NCBI RefSeq assembly: GCF_029893355.1
Contig: NZ_JARZAI010000007.1
Location: 208,475-272,474 of the forward strand
Length of the DNA stretch: 64,000 nt
Direction: 5' to 3'
Source: Kitasatospora sp. MAA4
Lineage (GTDB): Bacteria; Actinomycetota; Actinomycetes; Streptomycetales; Streptomycetaceae
Made by a program: the position numbers and the translations under genes. Below the pieces are notes generated by a model. It was given only the letters and a program-made list of their open reading frames with translations, had not been told where the DNA came from and ran no database searches. How positions within the stretch are numbered: the stretch's first letter is position 1; each line of letters starts with the position of its first letter. Shown one piece after another: positions 1 to 11,042 of this stretch.

Positions 1-1260
1 GTCCCGGCCGTCCACCGTGATGGTGCCCTCGGTCGCGTCGTAGAGCCGGGGGATCAGCGCGGTCAGCGTGGTCTTGCCGCTGCCGGTCGCGCCGACCAGG
101 GCCATCGTCTCGCCGCGCCGGATGTGCAGGTCGATGCCCTGAAGCAGGTCGGGGCTGTCGGCCGGGGCGTCGGGGTAGCGGAACCGCACGCCGGTGAAGC
201 GGATGCCGTCGCCGTTCGGCTCGGCGGCCGTGCCGTGGCCGTCCTCCTCCTCGGGGGTGTCCATCACCTCGAAGAAGCGGTCGGCCGCGGTGCCGGCCTC
301 GTTGCTGTACGCGAGCAGCCAGCCCATCGACTCGACCGGCCAGCGCAGCGCCAGCGCGGTGGAGAGGAAGGCGACGAGCGTTCCCGCGGTCATCTCGTCG
401 TGGGCGACCAGGACGGCGCCGACCGCCAGCGAGCAGCCGAGCGCCACCTCGGGCAGGCCGACGATCACCGCCCAGAGGTTGGCGAGCATCCGGGCCTTGT
501 GCAGCTCGGTGCCGCGCAGCCGCTCGGCCTGCGCGCCGAAGCGCTGCGCCATGGTGCGCTGGCGGCCGAAGGACTTGAGGATCCGGATGCCGAGCACCGA
601 CTCCTCGAGGACGGTGGCCAGGTCGCCGTTCTGGTCCTGCGCGGTGCGGGCGGCCGAGGAGTAGCGCGACTCGAAGTAGTGGCACAGCACGATCAGCGGC
701 ACGGCCGGTCCCATCGCGATCAGCCCCAGCCGCCAGTCCAGCGCGAACATCAGCGCCGTACCGGCCAGGAACATCAGCGAGTTGACGACCAGGAAGACCA
801 GCGGGAAGGCCAGGAAGAGCCGCAGGGTGTACATGTCCGAGGTGGCCCGGGAGAGCAGCTGCCCGGACGGCCAGCGGTCGTGGAAGGAGACCGGCAGCCG
901 CTGCAGCTTGCCGTACAGGTCGCCGCGCATGGTGGCCTCGACCCGGGAGAGCGGACGGGCGACCAGGACCCGGCGCAGCCCGAAGAGGCCGGCCTCGGCC
1001 AGGCCGAGCACCAGCAGCAGCGCGACCAGCGGCCACAGCGCGCCGAGGTCGTGGTGGGCGATCGGCCCGTCCACGATCCGCCCCAGCACCAGCGGGACCA
1101 CCAGCACGGTGGAGGAGGCCACCATCGCGCTGGCGACCGAGCCCGTCAGGTACCAGCGGATCGGGCGCGCGTACGTCCGGAGCCTGAGCAGCGACCGGAC
1201 CGTGGACCTTGTGGGTGCGACGGCGGGCGCGGGCGAGCGGGGGTTCTGGTTCTCGTCCAT
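1..1260 (-). CDS. ABC exporter, fused membrane and ATPase domains (N-terminal 420 residues; cut by window edge)
   Basis: The reading frame starts at an ATG (minus strand, 1260) and runs off the left edge, so only about 420 residues are visible. The first ~330 residues form a type IV exporter membrane domain with about six hydrophobic helices and the usual intracellular-loop sequence (VEATMRGDLYGKLQRLP). The nucleotide-binding domain follows, with Walker A GATGSGKTT near residue 390. The signature and Walker B motifs lie outside the window. The family (MsbA/LmrA-like half transporters) pumps lipids, drugs or peptides out of the cell as dimers; the substrate cannot be told from sequence. It lies 91 bp downstream of glgX on the same strand, so co-transcription is possible. 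Family assignment is firm, function is not. Confidence 0.9.
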   Translation of the reverse strand, partial: MDENQNPRSPAPAVAPTRSTVRSLLRLRTYARPIRWYLTGSVASAMVASSTVLVVPLVLGRIVDGPIAHHDLGALWPLVALLLVLGLAEAGLFGLRRVLVARPLSRVEATMRGDLYGKLQRLPVSFHDRWPSGQLLSRATSDMYTLRLFLAFPLVFLVVNSLMFLAGTALMFALDWRLGLIAMGPAVPLIVLCHYFESRYSSAARTAQDQNGDLATVLEESVLGIRILKSFGRQRTMAQRFGAQAERLRGTELHKARMLANLWAVIVGLPEVALGCSLAVGAVLVAHDEMTAGTLVAFLSTALALRWPVESMGWLLAYSNEAGTAADRFFEVMDTPEEEDGHGTAAEPNGDGIRFTGVRFRYPDAPADSPDLLQGIDLHIRRGETMALVGATGSGKTTLTALIPRLYDATEGTITVDGRD

Positions 1261-1351
1261 CGCCGTGAGGGTAGGCCGGGGCACCGACATTTCTCACCAG
1301 GTTTTTGGCCCCTGGACGCCCCGGACGCACAGAACCGGCCACTCCCGCCCG

Positions 1352-3532
<2,181 letters not shown>

Positions 3533-3667
3533 GGGCGCATCCTCCGATGGCTTCTGCGCGCTGCCCGGCTCGGCAGTCGCGACGTGCTGGTGTCCGCTGG
3601 GTGAAATCGTTCCCTCGTGTCCCAGTCGGAATCCGATGCGCCCTCGCCTTCGTTGAGCCGTCACCGA

Positions 3668-3727
3668 AACCCGCACCGGACCCTGCACGGAACCCCGCAC
3701 TGAACCCTTCACTGAACCGGCACTCCC
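3668..3727. repeat. five imperfect 12-nt tandem repeats in the glgX upstream region
   Basis: Five adjacent units of 11 to 12 bases share a core close to ACCCNKCACTGA. The third and fourth units (3692-3703, 3704-3715) are the most alike, and ACTGAACC recurs at a 12-base interval. The array lies about 140-195 bp upstream of the glgX start. It could be a run of regulator sites or simple slippage; the sequence does not decide. Confidence 0.6.
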
Positions 3728-3874
3728 CTCCCGCCGAGGATTCACTCATTCGGCCCCGTTATCCTGACGCTCGCGCGGGCCCCCGAGGTGCCCGCGGAGA
3801 GCTGTCCGGCCGCTGCAACCGAGCCGGACGACCACGCGTGTAAGCAGCGTGGGCAACGGGAGGGGAGCAGCCGA

Positions 3875-3964
3875 GTGAAGTCGGTGGAGGCGGCCGACGC
3901 CGCGAGACGCATCGGGGCGAGACCCGAGGTGCCGTACGCCACGCGAGCGCGAGCGGCTGGATGA
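3875..3964 (+). CDS. possible 29-codon ORF or decayed gene fragment
   Basis: A GTG at 3875 with GGGAGGGGAG shortly upstream opens a 29-codon frame (begins MKSVEAADAARRIGARPEV). A one-base shift near its end would continue into a charged stretch reading ERERLDDELERL in the next frame. This could be a frameshifted remnant of a small coiled-coil protein, a genuine micro-ORF or chance. I do not recognise the product. It lies 138 bp before the first transpeptidase gene. Confidence 0.25.
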   Translation: MKSVEAADAARRIGARPEVPYATRARAAG

Positions 3965-4101
3965 CGAGCTGGAGCGCCTGGTAGCTCCGCGGCGACGCGG
4001 TGGCTCGGTCCCTTGGGCGGCAGGGGGCCTTCGTTCAAGGTGCAACCAATCAGCCGTCACAACGCGTTTATGAGCTGGGTACGAGAAGGCGGAGGCGACT
4101 C

Positions 4102-5331
4102 ATGAAGTCGATACGGGTGGTTATGGCGGTCGGCGGTCTCCTGCTGGCGACCGCGTGCAGCAGTGGCGGCACCGGGGGCACCACCGGCGCGGGCGGGAGC
4201 GGGGGCGGCGGCGCGTCCGGTCAGCCCGGGACGGTGGCGTCCTCGTCGCAGGCCAAGACCTCGGCGGCGGTGGTCGACATCGAGCCCAAGGACGGCAGCA
4301 CCGGTGTCGCGCCGAGCGGCGCGCTGAAGGTGTCGGTGGCCAGCGGCAAGCTGACCCAGGTGGCCGTGACGGCCCCGGACGGCAGCGCGGTGGCCGGCAC
4401 GCTCGCGCCCGACGGGTCGAGCTGGACGCCGGCCGCAGGCCTGTCGGTGAGCTCGACCTACAAGGTGGCCGCGCAGGCGACCGACGCCAACGGCGTGGCG
4501 TCGACCACCAACAGCACCTTCACCACGCTGACCCCGAAGAAGACCGCGGGCAGCCAGGACAACATCACCACCGGTGCCACCTACGGCGTCGGCATGATCA
4601 TCCAGATCCAGTTCGGCCAGATGGTCAAGAACAAGGCGGCGGTGGAGAAGGCGGTCACCGTCGAGGCCTCCGACGGCTCGGTGGTCAAGGGCCACTGGTT
4701 CAACGAGGACAACTGGTTCGAGCTGCGCCCGCAGGCGTACTGGAAGCCGGGCACCACCGTCAAGGTGCACCTGCGGCTGAAGAGCGTCGAGATCTCGCCC
4801 GGCGTCTACGGCGGTGCGGCCTCCGACCGCGACGAGTCCTTCACCATCGGCCGCTCGCAGGTCAGCACGGTTGACGCGGCCACCCACCAGATGACGGTGG
4901 TCACCGACGGCCGGGCCAACCGGGTCATCCCGATCACCTCGGGCGCCTCCAGCCCGGCGAACTGGGCGACCTACAACGGCACCATGGTGATCGAGCGCAA
5001 GGAGGGGACGGTCGAGATGAAGTCGGCCTCCGTTCCGAACCTCGGAGGTACGCCGTACGACGAGAAGGTGCCGGACTCGATGCGGCTGACCGACACCGGC
5101 ACGTACGTGCACGGCAACTACTGGGCGGGCGGCGCCTTCGGGCACGAGAACGTCAGCCACGGCTGCGTCGGCCTGCAGGACGTCGAGGGCGGCAGCCCCG
5201 ACTCGGTCGCGGGCAAGATGTACGCGGACTCGATCGTCGGCGACGTGGTGATCGTCAAGAACTCGGTCGGCACGCAGGTCGACCCGGGCAACGGTCTGAG
5301 CGGTTGGAACATCAACTGGAACAACTGGTAG
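4102..5331 (+). CDS. lipoprotein L,D-transpeptidase (Ig-like domain + YkuD), copy 1
   Basis: A 409-residue cell-wall enzyme that makes 3-3 crosslinks in peptidoglycan outside the membrane. A lipoprotein signal ends in the lipobox LLATAC, so the mature protein is lipid-anchored. A Gly/Ser linker, Ig-like domains (about 50-250) and a C-terminal YkuD domain follow. The catalytic motif is intact: HGNYW, then SHGCVGL with Cys near 355. Start ATG 4102 has GGAGGCG just upstream; the longer frame from 4000 adds residues before the signal peptide and is unlikely. The next gene is a close paralogue, and a hairpin (5359-5395) separates the two. Mycobacterial Ldt enzymes of this layout resist most penicillins but are inhibited by carbapenems. 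Confidence 0.93.
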   Translation: MKSIRVVMAVGGLLLATACSSGGTGGTTGAGGSGGGGASGQPGTVASSSQAKTSAAVVDIEPKDGSTGVAPSGALKVSVASGKLTQVAVTAPDGSAVAGTLAPDGSSWTPAAGLSVSSTYKVAAQATDANGVASTTNSTFTTLTPKKTAGSQDNITTGATYGVGMIIQIQFGQMVKNKAAVEKAVTVEASDGSVVKGHWFNEDNWFELRPQAYWKPGTTVKVHLRLKSVEISPGVYGGAASDRDESFTIGRSQVSTVDAATHQMTVVTDGRANRVIPITSGASSPANWATYNGTMVIERKEGTVEMKSASVPNLGGTPYDEKVPDSMRLTDTGTYVHGNYWAGGAFGHENVSHGCVGLQDVEGGSPDSVAGKMYADSIVGDVVIVKNSVGTQVDPGNGLSGWNINWNNW

Positions 5332-5358
5332 CCATTCTGTGACGTTAAAAGTGTGACA

Positions 5359-5395
5359 ATCGGTTCGGCCCAATGCGTTTTCGGGTCGGACCGAT
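5359..5395 (+). terminator. hairpin between the two transpeptidase genes
   Basis: A 13-bp stem (5359-5371 with 5383-5395), including two G-U pairs, closes an 11-base loop 27 bp after the first transpeptidase stop. There is no long T run, which is common for high-GC terminators. It suggests that the second paralogue has its own promoter, or is only partly read through. Confidence 0.55.
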
Positions 5396-5462
5396 TTGTC
5401 GTTCCGGCACAGTGCAGCGCAGTGGGAACGAGCAGGCACGGACGGGACAGGGGCAGGGGCAG

Positions 5463-6698
5463 ATGAGAATGCGCTCGATACGCGTGGGAGCGGCACTGGC
5501 AGTGGGCGGCACGCTGCTGCTGGCCACGGCGTGCGGAGGTAACGGCGGCGGGACCTCCGCCTCCGCTGACGGAAAGCCGGCCGCAGGGGGTGGCGCGGGC
5601 ACCCCGTCCGCCGCGCCGGCCTCCTCGGCCGCACCGAAGACCTCGGCGGCCGTGGTCGACATCGAGCCCAAGGACGGCGCGCAGGACGTCGCCCCGACCG
5701 GCGCTCTGAAGGTCTCGGTGTCCAGCGGCAAGCTCACCCAGGTCGCGGTGACGGACAAGGACGGCAACGCGGTCGCCGGAACCCTCGCCGCGGACGGCCT
5801 CAGCTGGCTCCCGGCCGCCGGCCTCGCGGTCTCCTCGCAGTACAAGGTCAGCGCCCAGGCGGCCGACGCCAAGGGCGTGGTGGCCACCTCCAACAGCACG
5901 TTCAGCACGCTGACCCCCGCCAGGACCTCCCGCAGCCAGGACAACATCACCACCGGCGCCACCTACGGCGTCGGGATGATCATCTCGATCAACTTCGGTC
6001 AGCCGGTGAAGAACCAGGACGCGGTGGAGAAGGCGATCACCGTCGACGCGGGCGGCACCGAGGTCAAGGGCCACTGGTTCGGCAACCAGCGCCTGGACCT
6101 GCGCCCGCAGGAGTTCTGGAAGCCCGGCACCAAGGTCGCCCTGCACTTCCGGCTGAAGAGCGTCGAGACCTCACCCGGTGTCTACGGCAACTCGGACCGC
6201 GACGAGTCCTTCACCATCGGCCGCTCGCAGATCAGCACAGTGGACGACGCCGCCCACGAGATGACCGTCCAGCGCGACGGCCAGCCGGCCCAGACCATCG
6301 AGATCAGCGCCGGATCCGCCCAGCACCCGACCTACAACGGCACGATGGTGATCGAGGCCAAGGAGGGCACCGCCCGGATGACCTCCGCCTCGGTCCCTGG
6401 CCTCAAGCCGGGCGAGTACGACATCCAGGCGCCGCACTCGATGCGGCTCACCGACTCGGGCACCTACGTGCACGGCAACAACTGGTCCTCGCACGGCACC
6501 TTCGGCTCCGCGAACGTCAGCCACGGCTGCGTCGGCCTGGAGGACACCGCGGGCGACGGCAGCTCCAACTCCTCCGCGGGGAAGTTCTATGACGCCTCGC
6601 TGGTGGGAGATGTCGTGAAGGTCGTCAACTCCAAGGGCGCCGCAGTTGTCCCCGACAACGGCCTGAGCGGCTGGAACATGTCCTGGGCCACCTGGTAG
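5463..6698 (+). CDS. lipoprotein L,D-transpeptidase (Ig-like domain + YkuD), copy 2
   Basis: A 411-residue tandem paralogue of the preceding gene with the same plan: signal peptide with lipobox LLATAC, low-complexity linker, Ig-like domains, YkuD domain with HGNNW and SHGCVGL (Cys near 356). Long stretches are nearly identical between copies (KTSAAVVDIEPKDG, SQDNITTGATYGVGMII, DRDESFTIGRSQ). The N-terminal linker and the residues around the active site differ more. Two ATG codons, 5463 and 5469, could start translation; the purine-rich GGGGCAGGGGCAG upstream fits either. The role should be peptidoglycan 3-3 crosslinking, with division of labour between the copies unknown. Confidence 0.92.
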   Translation: MRMRSIRVGAALAVGGTLLLATACGGNGGGTSASADGKPAAGGGAGTPSAAPASSAAPKTSAAVVDIEPKDGAQDVAPTGALKVSVSSGKLTQVAVTDKDGNAVAGTLAADGLSWLPAAGLAVSSQYKVSAQAADAKGVVATSNSTFSTLTPARTSRSQDNITTGATYGVGMIISINFGQPVKNQDAVEKAITVDAGGTEVKGHWFGNQRLDLRPQEFWKPGTKVALHFRLKSVETSPGVYGNSDRDESFTIGRSQISTVDDAAHEMTVQRDGQPAQTIEISAGSAQHPTYNGTMVIEAKEGTARMTSASVPGLKPGEYDIQAPHSMRLTDSGTYVHGNNWSSHGTFGSANVSHGCVGLEDTAGDGSSNSSAGKFYDASLVGDVVKVVNSKGAAVVPDNGLSGWNMSWATW

Positions 6699-6729
6699 AG
6701 CGACGCCCATTGCTCGGGTCATATGCCAA

Positions 6730-7332
6730 TTGAATAGTGATCGTTTCGTCATTGTCCGTACGCGCCCGCTTGCAAGCCGCAATGATGGGCGCATGGCGGG
6801 ATGGGGCGAAGTGGATCAGTCATCACATCTCGGGCCCGGTCCGGTTGTCGACGCCCTCGCGGGCGGCGGACAGCCGGCACTGAGGGCCCTGGAACGACTC
6901 TCCTCGCGGGAGCTGGAACGGGTGGTGCTGCCCCGGCTCAGCGACCCGGCGTCCGAGGAGGAGGTGAGGCTTCCGTCCCGCCGCTCCTCGGCGCCGGTGG
7001 CGCGCCGGCTGGTGCTCTCCGTCCTGCAGTCCTGGGGACTCCACCCGCTCCTGGAGGTCGGCGAGTTACTCACCGGCGAGCTGGTCGCCAACGCCGTCCG
7101 GCACACCGGCGGCCGCACCATCGGCCTGCGCCTGCTGCGCCGCCCCGGCTGGCTGCGCGTCGAGGTCCGCGACTCCTCCCGCGCCCTGCCCTGCCGCATC
7201 GTCGCCGAACCCGGCGCCGACTGCGGCAACGGCCTCCTCATCGTGGACACCCTCGCCGACCGCTGGGGCGCCGACCTCCTGCCGCGCGGCAAGGGCGTCT
7301 GGTTCGAACTCAAGGTCCGCGAAAGAGCCTAG
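6730..7332 (+). CDS. anti-sigma-like serine kinase/ATPase (HATPase_c_2) with a TTA codon
   Basis: A 200-residue single-domain GHKL ATPase of the RsbW/SpoIIAB type abundant in streptomycetes. The N box is ELVANAVRHT, the G1 box VEVRDSS and the G2 box GNGLLIVDTLADRWG. Such proteins bind and phosphorylate anti-sigma-factor antagonists or hold sigma factors; the partner is not visible here. The start is uncertain: ATG 6730, or ATG 6793 in frame 21 codons later. Codon 113 (7066-7068) is TTA, the rare leucine codon read by the bldA tRNA, so translation may be tied to development. The stop overlaps the 3' end of the convergent toxin gene by four bases. Confidence 0.85.
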   Translation: MNSDRFVIVRTRPLASRNDGRMAGWGEVDQSSHLGPGPVVDALAGGGQPALRALERLSSRELERVVLPRLSDPASEEEVRLPSRRSSAPVARRLVLSVLQSWGLHPLLEVGELLTGELVANAVRHTGGRTIGLRLLRRPGWLRVEVRDSSRALPCRIVAEPGADCGNGLLIVDTLADRWGADLLPRGKGVWFELKVRERA

Positions 7333-7799
7333 GTGCCCGGCTGGCGATCGTGCGGAAGGGCGGGGCGGGTGACCGGCACGACGGTCAGGAGTGTCTCCAA
7401 ACCCTTGAAGTCGTCGGGGTTGGTGGTGAACAGAGGAAGGTCCTCGGCGACGGCGATGGCGGCGATCATCAGGTCGGCCACGCGCCTTCGCGGTTTCCGC
7501 CCCGCGCCGATCACGGCGGCGCAGATCCGGCCGTAGATGCGTGCGGCCTCCGTATCGAAGGGGATGGGGTCGAACTCGTTCTCGGCACGTTGGAGGACGT
7601 CGAGTCGGCGGGCTCGCTCCGCGTATTCGTCGTAGTCGGCCTGCTCCTCGTTCCGCCGGACCTCGTGCGGTCCGGCGGACAGCTCAGCCAGGGTGATCGC
7701 GCTGATGGCCATCTCGATCGGGAGCTCGGCCGGGTCCACCCAGCGACGCAGGATCATGATGTTGGTGTCGAGCAGACCTCGGTCATGTTCAACGGGCAT
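7329..7799 (-). CDS. type II toxin, PIN-domain ribonuclease (VapC-like)
   Basis: A 156-residue PIN-domain protein. The acidic metal site looks complete: Asp 11 (LLDTNIMI), Glu 39 (TLAELSAG), Asp 109 (VADLMIAAIA) and Asp 129 in TTNPDDF. VapC toxins cleave tRNA or rRNA and are held inactive by the partner antitoxin. Start ATG 7799 lies inside the last codons of the antitoxin gene, an 11-base overlap that gives translational coupling. The longer frame to 7853 only runs back into the antitoxin gene. The target RNA cannot be predicted. Confidence 0.92.
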   Translation of the reverse strand: MPVEHDRGLLDTNIMILRRWVDPAELPIEMAISAITLAELSAGPHEVRRNEEQADYDEYAERARRLDVLQRAENEFDPIPFDTEAARIYGRICAAVIGAGRKPRRRVADLMIAAIAVAEDLPLFTTNPDDFKGLETLLTVVPVTRPALPHDRQPGT

Positions 7800-8058
7800 A
7801 GGGATCGTCCGTCTCCTGTGCCGCCGTGGCGTCCTGATCCGCCCGGAAGGCATCCAGGGAGATGCCGGGTGCGCTGCGTGACATCGCGGCGAACTCCGCC
7901 CGAGGAACGAAGCGCCTGCGGCGCTTAAGTGGGATCAACTCGCCGATGCGGTGGCCGTCACGGGTGACGGTGAACGACTGGCCGGCCTCGACGGCATCCA
8001 TGATCTCTCTCGACCTGCTGCGCAGGTCCCGCTGGGTGATCTCCGGTTGCGCTGTCAT
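7789..8058 (-). CDS. type II antitoxin, Phd/YefM family
   Basis: An 89-residue antitoxin whose N-terminal half is a Phd/YefM DNA-binding fold (ITQRDLRSRSREIMDAVEAGQSFTVTRDGHRIGELIPL). A C-terminal acidic tail (about 55-89) is expected to wrap the toxin. It precedes and overlaps the toxin gene, the usual order. A TAGGCT -10 box ends six bases before the ATG, so the mRNA is probably leaderless, and 10-bp-spaced repeats just upstream could be its own operator. Such antitoxins repress their own promoter alone and in complex with toxin. Confidence 0.9.
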   Translation of the reverse strand: MTAQPEITQRDLRSRSREIMDAVEAGQSFTVTRDGHRIGELIPLKRRRRFVPRAEFAAMSRSAPGISLDAFRADQDATAAQETDDPYAR

Positions 8059-8064
8059 GCCACC

Positions 8065-8095
8065 AGCCTAGCGAGGTGTGCTACGTGGTGCTACG
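8065..8095 (-). promoter_or_regulatory. antitoxin promoter and candidate operator
   Basis: On the minus strand the -10 box TAGGCT (8065-8070) sits six bases from the antitoxin ATG. Just upstream, CGTAGCAC occurs twice (plus-strand GTGCTACG at 8078-8085 and 8088-8095) with an exact 10-bp period, one helical turn. A dimeric Phd-type repressor could bind there and block polymerase. The -10 call is good; the operator is inference. Confidence 0.55.
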
Positions 8096-8158
8096 GGGTT
8101 GCACTCCCGCGGAAGGCTCGGCAGGTGACGTACGGCGAGGCTCCGATGGGATGACCGC

Positions 8159-9526
8159 CTAGCACTCGATGACGTTGACCGCCAGGCCGCCGCGGGAGGT
8201 CTCCTTGTACTTGACCTTCATGTCGGCGCCGGTCTCCTTCATCGTCTTGATCGCCTTGTCCAGCGAGACGTGGTGGCGGCCGTCGCCGCGCAGGGCCATC
8301 CGGGCCGCGGTGATCGCCTTGACGGAGGCCATGCCGTTGCGCTCGATGCAGGGGATCTGGACCAGGCCGCCGACCGGGTCGCAGGTGAGCCCGAGGTTGT
8401 GCTCGATGCCGATCTCGGCGGCGTTCTCGACCTGCTCGGGGGTGCCGCCGAGAACCTCGGCGAGACCGCCGGCGGCCATCGAGCAGGCCGAGCCGACCTC
8501 GCCCTGGCAGCCGACCTCGGCGCCGGAGATGGAGGCGTTCTCCTTGAAGAGCATGCCGATGGCGCCGGCGGCGAGGAGGAAGCGGACGATGCCCTCGTCG
8601 TCGGCGCCGGGGATGAAGTTCTGGAAGTAGTGCAGCACGGCGGGGATGATGCCGGCGGCGCCGTTGGTGGGGGCGGTGACGACGCGCTGGCCGGAGGCGT
8701 TCTCCTCGTTGACGGCCATCGCGTAGAGGGTGACCCACTCCATCGCGTTGGCCGGGCCGATGCCCTCGGCGCGCATCGCGCGGGCGCCCGCGGCGGCGCG
8801 GCGGCGGACCTTCAGGCCGCCCGGCAGGATGCCCTCGCGTGACATGCCGGCGCTGACGCACTCCTTCATCACGCCCCAGATCTCCAGCAGGCCGGCGTGG
8901 ATCTCGGCCTCGGTGCGCCAGGCCTTCTCGTTCTCCAGCATCAGGCCGGAGATGGACAGGCCGGTCTCCCGGGTGAGCCGCAGCAGCTCCTCGCCGGTGC
9001 GGAAGGGGTAGCGCAGCGCGGTGTCGTCCGGGACGACGCGGTCGGCGCCGATGGCGTCCTCGTCCACCACGAAGCCGCCGCCGACCGAGTAGTAGGTCTT
9101 CTCCAGCACCACCGCGCCGGCCGCGTCGTGCGCGACCAGCGTCATGCCGTTGGCGTGGTAGGGCAGCGAGCGGCGGCGGTGCAGCACCAGCTGGGTGTCG
9201 AAGTCGAAGGCGATCAGGTGGGTGCCGAGCAGGCTGAGCTGCTTGGTCTCCTTGATCCGCTCGACGTCCAGGTCCGCCTTGGCGACGTCGACCGTGCGCG
9301 GCGAGTTGCCCTCCAGGCCCAGCAGGACGGCCTTCGGCGTGCCGTGGCCGTGTCCGGTGGCGCCGAGCGAGCCGAACAGCTCGGCCTTGACGGCGGTCAC
9401 CCGGTCCAGCAGTTCCTCGGACCGCAGCCGGCGGGCGAACATCCGGGCCGCGCGCATCGGGCCGACCGTGTGCGAGCTGGAGGGGCCGATGCCGATGGAG
9501 AAGAGGTCGAAGACGCTGAGGGCCAC
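8159..9526 (-). CDS. sdaA: L-serine ammonia-lyase (iron-sulfur, single chain)
   Basis: A 455-residue enzyme converting L-serine to pyruvate and ammonia. The N-terminal domain begins [26 protein letters not shown], and the catalytic domain carries the conserved cysteines in [10 protein letters not shown] and [18 protein letters not shown] that hold the [4Fe-4S] cluster. I place the start at GTG 9526, where the family sequence begins; the frame continues to 9676 but the extra 50 residues look like leader sequence. It is the last of four same-strand genes, 165 bp after glyA, so serine made from glycine could pass to pyruvate. That coupling is inferred from gene order. Confidence 0.95.
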   Translation of the reverse strand: MALSVFDLFSIGIGPSSSHTVGPMRAARMFARRLRSEELLDRVTAVKAELFGSLGATGHGHGTPKAVLLGLEGNSPRTVDVAKADLDVERIKETKQLSLLGTHLIAFDFDTQLVLHRRRSLPYHANGMTLVAHDAAGAVVLEKTYYSVGGGFVVDEDAIGADRVVPDDTALRYPFRTGEELLRLTRETGLSISGLMLENEKAWRTEAEIHAGLLEIWGVMKECVSAGMSREGILPGGLKVRRRAAAGARAMRAEGIGPANAMEWVTLYAMAVNEENASGQRVVTAPTNGAAGIIPAVLHYFQNFIPGADDEGIVRFLLAAGAIGMLFKENASISGAEVGCQGEVGSACSMAAGGLAEVLGGTPEQVENAAEIGIEHNLGLTCDPVGGLVQIPCIERNGMASVKAITAARMALRGDGRHHVSLDKAIKTMKETGADMKVKYKETSRGGLAVNVIEC

Positions 9527-9691
9527 GGGGGTGACGTCCTTGTCTGGCTCGTGGAGTTCCCGCCCGGAGGTCGGGGGCAGGGCGTGCAAGTGCATGGGAC
9601 GGGGCACCGGCTCACGTTCCAGTGTGCGCGGTGCCCCGTGGAATCGGGCCGGGTCGGCGGGGGTGACGCCGACCACGTCCGAACCGGACTG

Positions 9692-10960
9692 CTACAGCTC
9701 CGGGTAGAGCGGGTACTTCTCGGCGAGCGCGGTGACCCGGGCCTTCAGCGTGGCGGACTTGGCCTCGTCGAAGGAGGGCAGCAGCGCCTCGGCGATGACG
9801 TCGGCGACCTCGCGGAAGTCCTCGGCCTGGAAGCCGCGGGTGGCCAGCGCGGGGGTGCCGATGCGCAGGCCGGAGGTGACCATCGGGGGCCGCGGGTCGT
9901 TCGGGACGGCGTTGCGGTTGACCGTGATGCCGACCTCGTGCAGCCGGTCCTCGGCCTGCTGGCCGTCGAGCTGGCTGTTGCGCAGGTCGACCAGGACCAG
10001 GTGCACGTCGGTGCCGCCGGAGAGCACCGAGATGCCGGCCGCGGTGGCGTCGTCCTGCAGGAGGCGGGCGGCCAGGATCTTGGAGCCCTCCAGGGTGCGC
10101 TCCTGGCGCTCCTTGAACTCCGGCGAGGCCGCGACCTTGAACGAGACGGCCTTGGCGGCGATCACGTGCTCCAGCGGGCCGCCCTGCTGGCCGGGGAAGA
10201 CCGCGGAGTTGATCTTCTTGGCCAGCGAGGCCTTGGAGAGGATCACGCCACCGCGCGGACCGCCCAGGGTCTTGTGGGTGGTGGTGGTGACGACGTCCGC
10301 GTAGGGCACCGGGTTGGGGTGCAGGCCCGCGGCCACCAGGCCGGCGAAGTGGGCCATGTCCACCATCAGGTAGGCACCGACCTCGTCGGCGATCCGGCGG
10401 AAGGCGGCGAAGTCCAGCTGGCGCGGGTAGGCGGACCAGCCGGCGATGATCAGCTTGGGCTGGTGCTCCTTGGCGAGGCGCTCGACCTCCTCCATGTCGA
10501 CCAGGTTGGTCGCCTCGTCGACGTGGTAGGCCACCACGTTGTAGAGCTTGCCGGAGAAGTTGATCTTCATGCCGTGGGTCAGGTGACCGCCGTGGGCCAG
10601 GTTCAGGCCCAGGATGGTGTCGCCCGGCTGGATCAGCGCGAACATCGCGGCGGCGTTGGCCTGCGCGCCGGAGTGCGGCTGCACGTTGGCGGCCTCGGCG
10701 CCGAACAGCTCCTTGATCCGGTCGATGGCGATCTGCTCGACCACGTCGACGTGCTCGCAGCCGCCGTAGTAGCGGCGGCCCGGGTAGCCCTCGGCGTACT
10801 TGTTGGTCAGGACCGACCCCTGGGCCTCCATGACCGCCACCGGGGCGAAGTTCTCGGAGGCGATCATTTCCAGGGTGGTCTGCTGGCGGTGCAGCTCGGC
10901 GTCGACCGCGGCGGCGATCTCGGGGTCGAGCGCGTGGAGGGACTGGTTGAGAACAGTCAT
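9692..10960 (-). CDS. glyA: serine hydroxymethyltransferase
   Basis: A 422-residue PLP enzyme that interconverts serine and glycine with tetrahydrofolate, the main source of one-carbon units. Visible motifs are LEMIASENF, the substrate-site [10 protein letters not shown], and the PLP lysine in [14 protein letters not shown] (about residue 230). Length and sequence are standard. It lies between gcvH and sdaA on the same strand and probably belongs to the riboswitch-controlled glycine group; 82 bp separate it from gcvH. Streptomycetes may carry a second glyA elsewhere, so this copy may be the one dedicated to glycine use. Confidence 0.97.
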   Translation of the reverse strand: MTVLNQSLHALDPEIAAAVDAELHRQQTTLEMIASENFAPVAVMEAQGSVLTNKYAEGYPGRRYYGGCEHVDVVEQIAIDRIKELFGAEAANVQPHSGAQANAAAMFALIQPGDTILGLNLAHGGHLTHGMKINFSGKLYNVVAYHVDEATNLVDMEEVERLAKEHQPKLIIAGWSAYPRQLDFAAFRRIADEVGAYLMVDMAHFAGLVAAGLHPNPVPYADVVTTTTHKTLGGPRGGVILSKASLAKKINSAVFPGQQGGPLEHVIAAKAVSFKVAASPEFKERQERTLEGSKILAARLLQDDATAAGISVLSGGTDVHLVLVDLRNSQLDGQQAEDRLHEVGITVNRNAVPNDPRPPMVTSGLRIGTPALATRGFQAEDFREVADVIAEALLPSFDEAKSATLKARVTALAEKYPLYPEL

Positions 10961-11042
10961 GGTGTGGTCTTCCCTTGGGGGAGTGCCTGAAGGGGCCGAT
11001 GGTGGGGGCGACCGCCGCGCTGCGACCGCCCCGTCAGGAGTC

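Larger units (their letters stand above)
3533..4101. other. 569-bp intergenic region between divergent glgX and L,D-transpeptidase genes
   Basis: This gap must hold the glgX promoter (minus) and the first transpeptidase promoter (plus). It contains a 12-nt tandem repeat (3668-3727) and a doubtful short reading frame (3875-3964), listed separately. The 71-codon in-frame extension of glgX covers 3533-3745 but has no family resemblance. I saw no clear riboswitch or RNA gene. The transpeptidase ribosome site GGAGGCG is at 4091-4097. Confidence 0.5.

Noticed and set aside
9527..9676. Longer sdaA start at 9676
   Set aside because: The extra 50 residues have no family resemblance and lead up to the conserved [11 protein letters not shown] start at GTG 9526.
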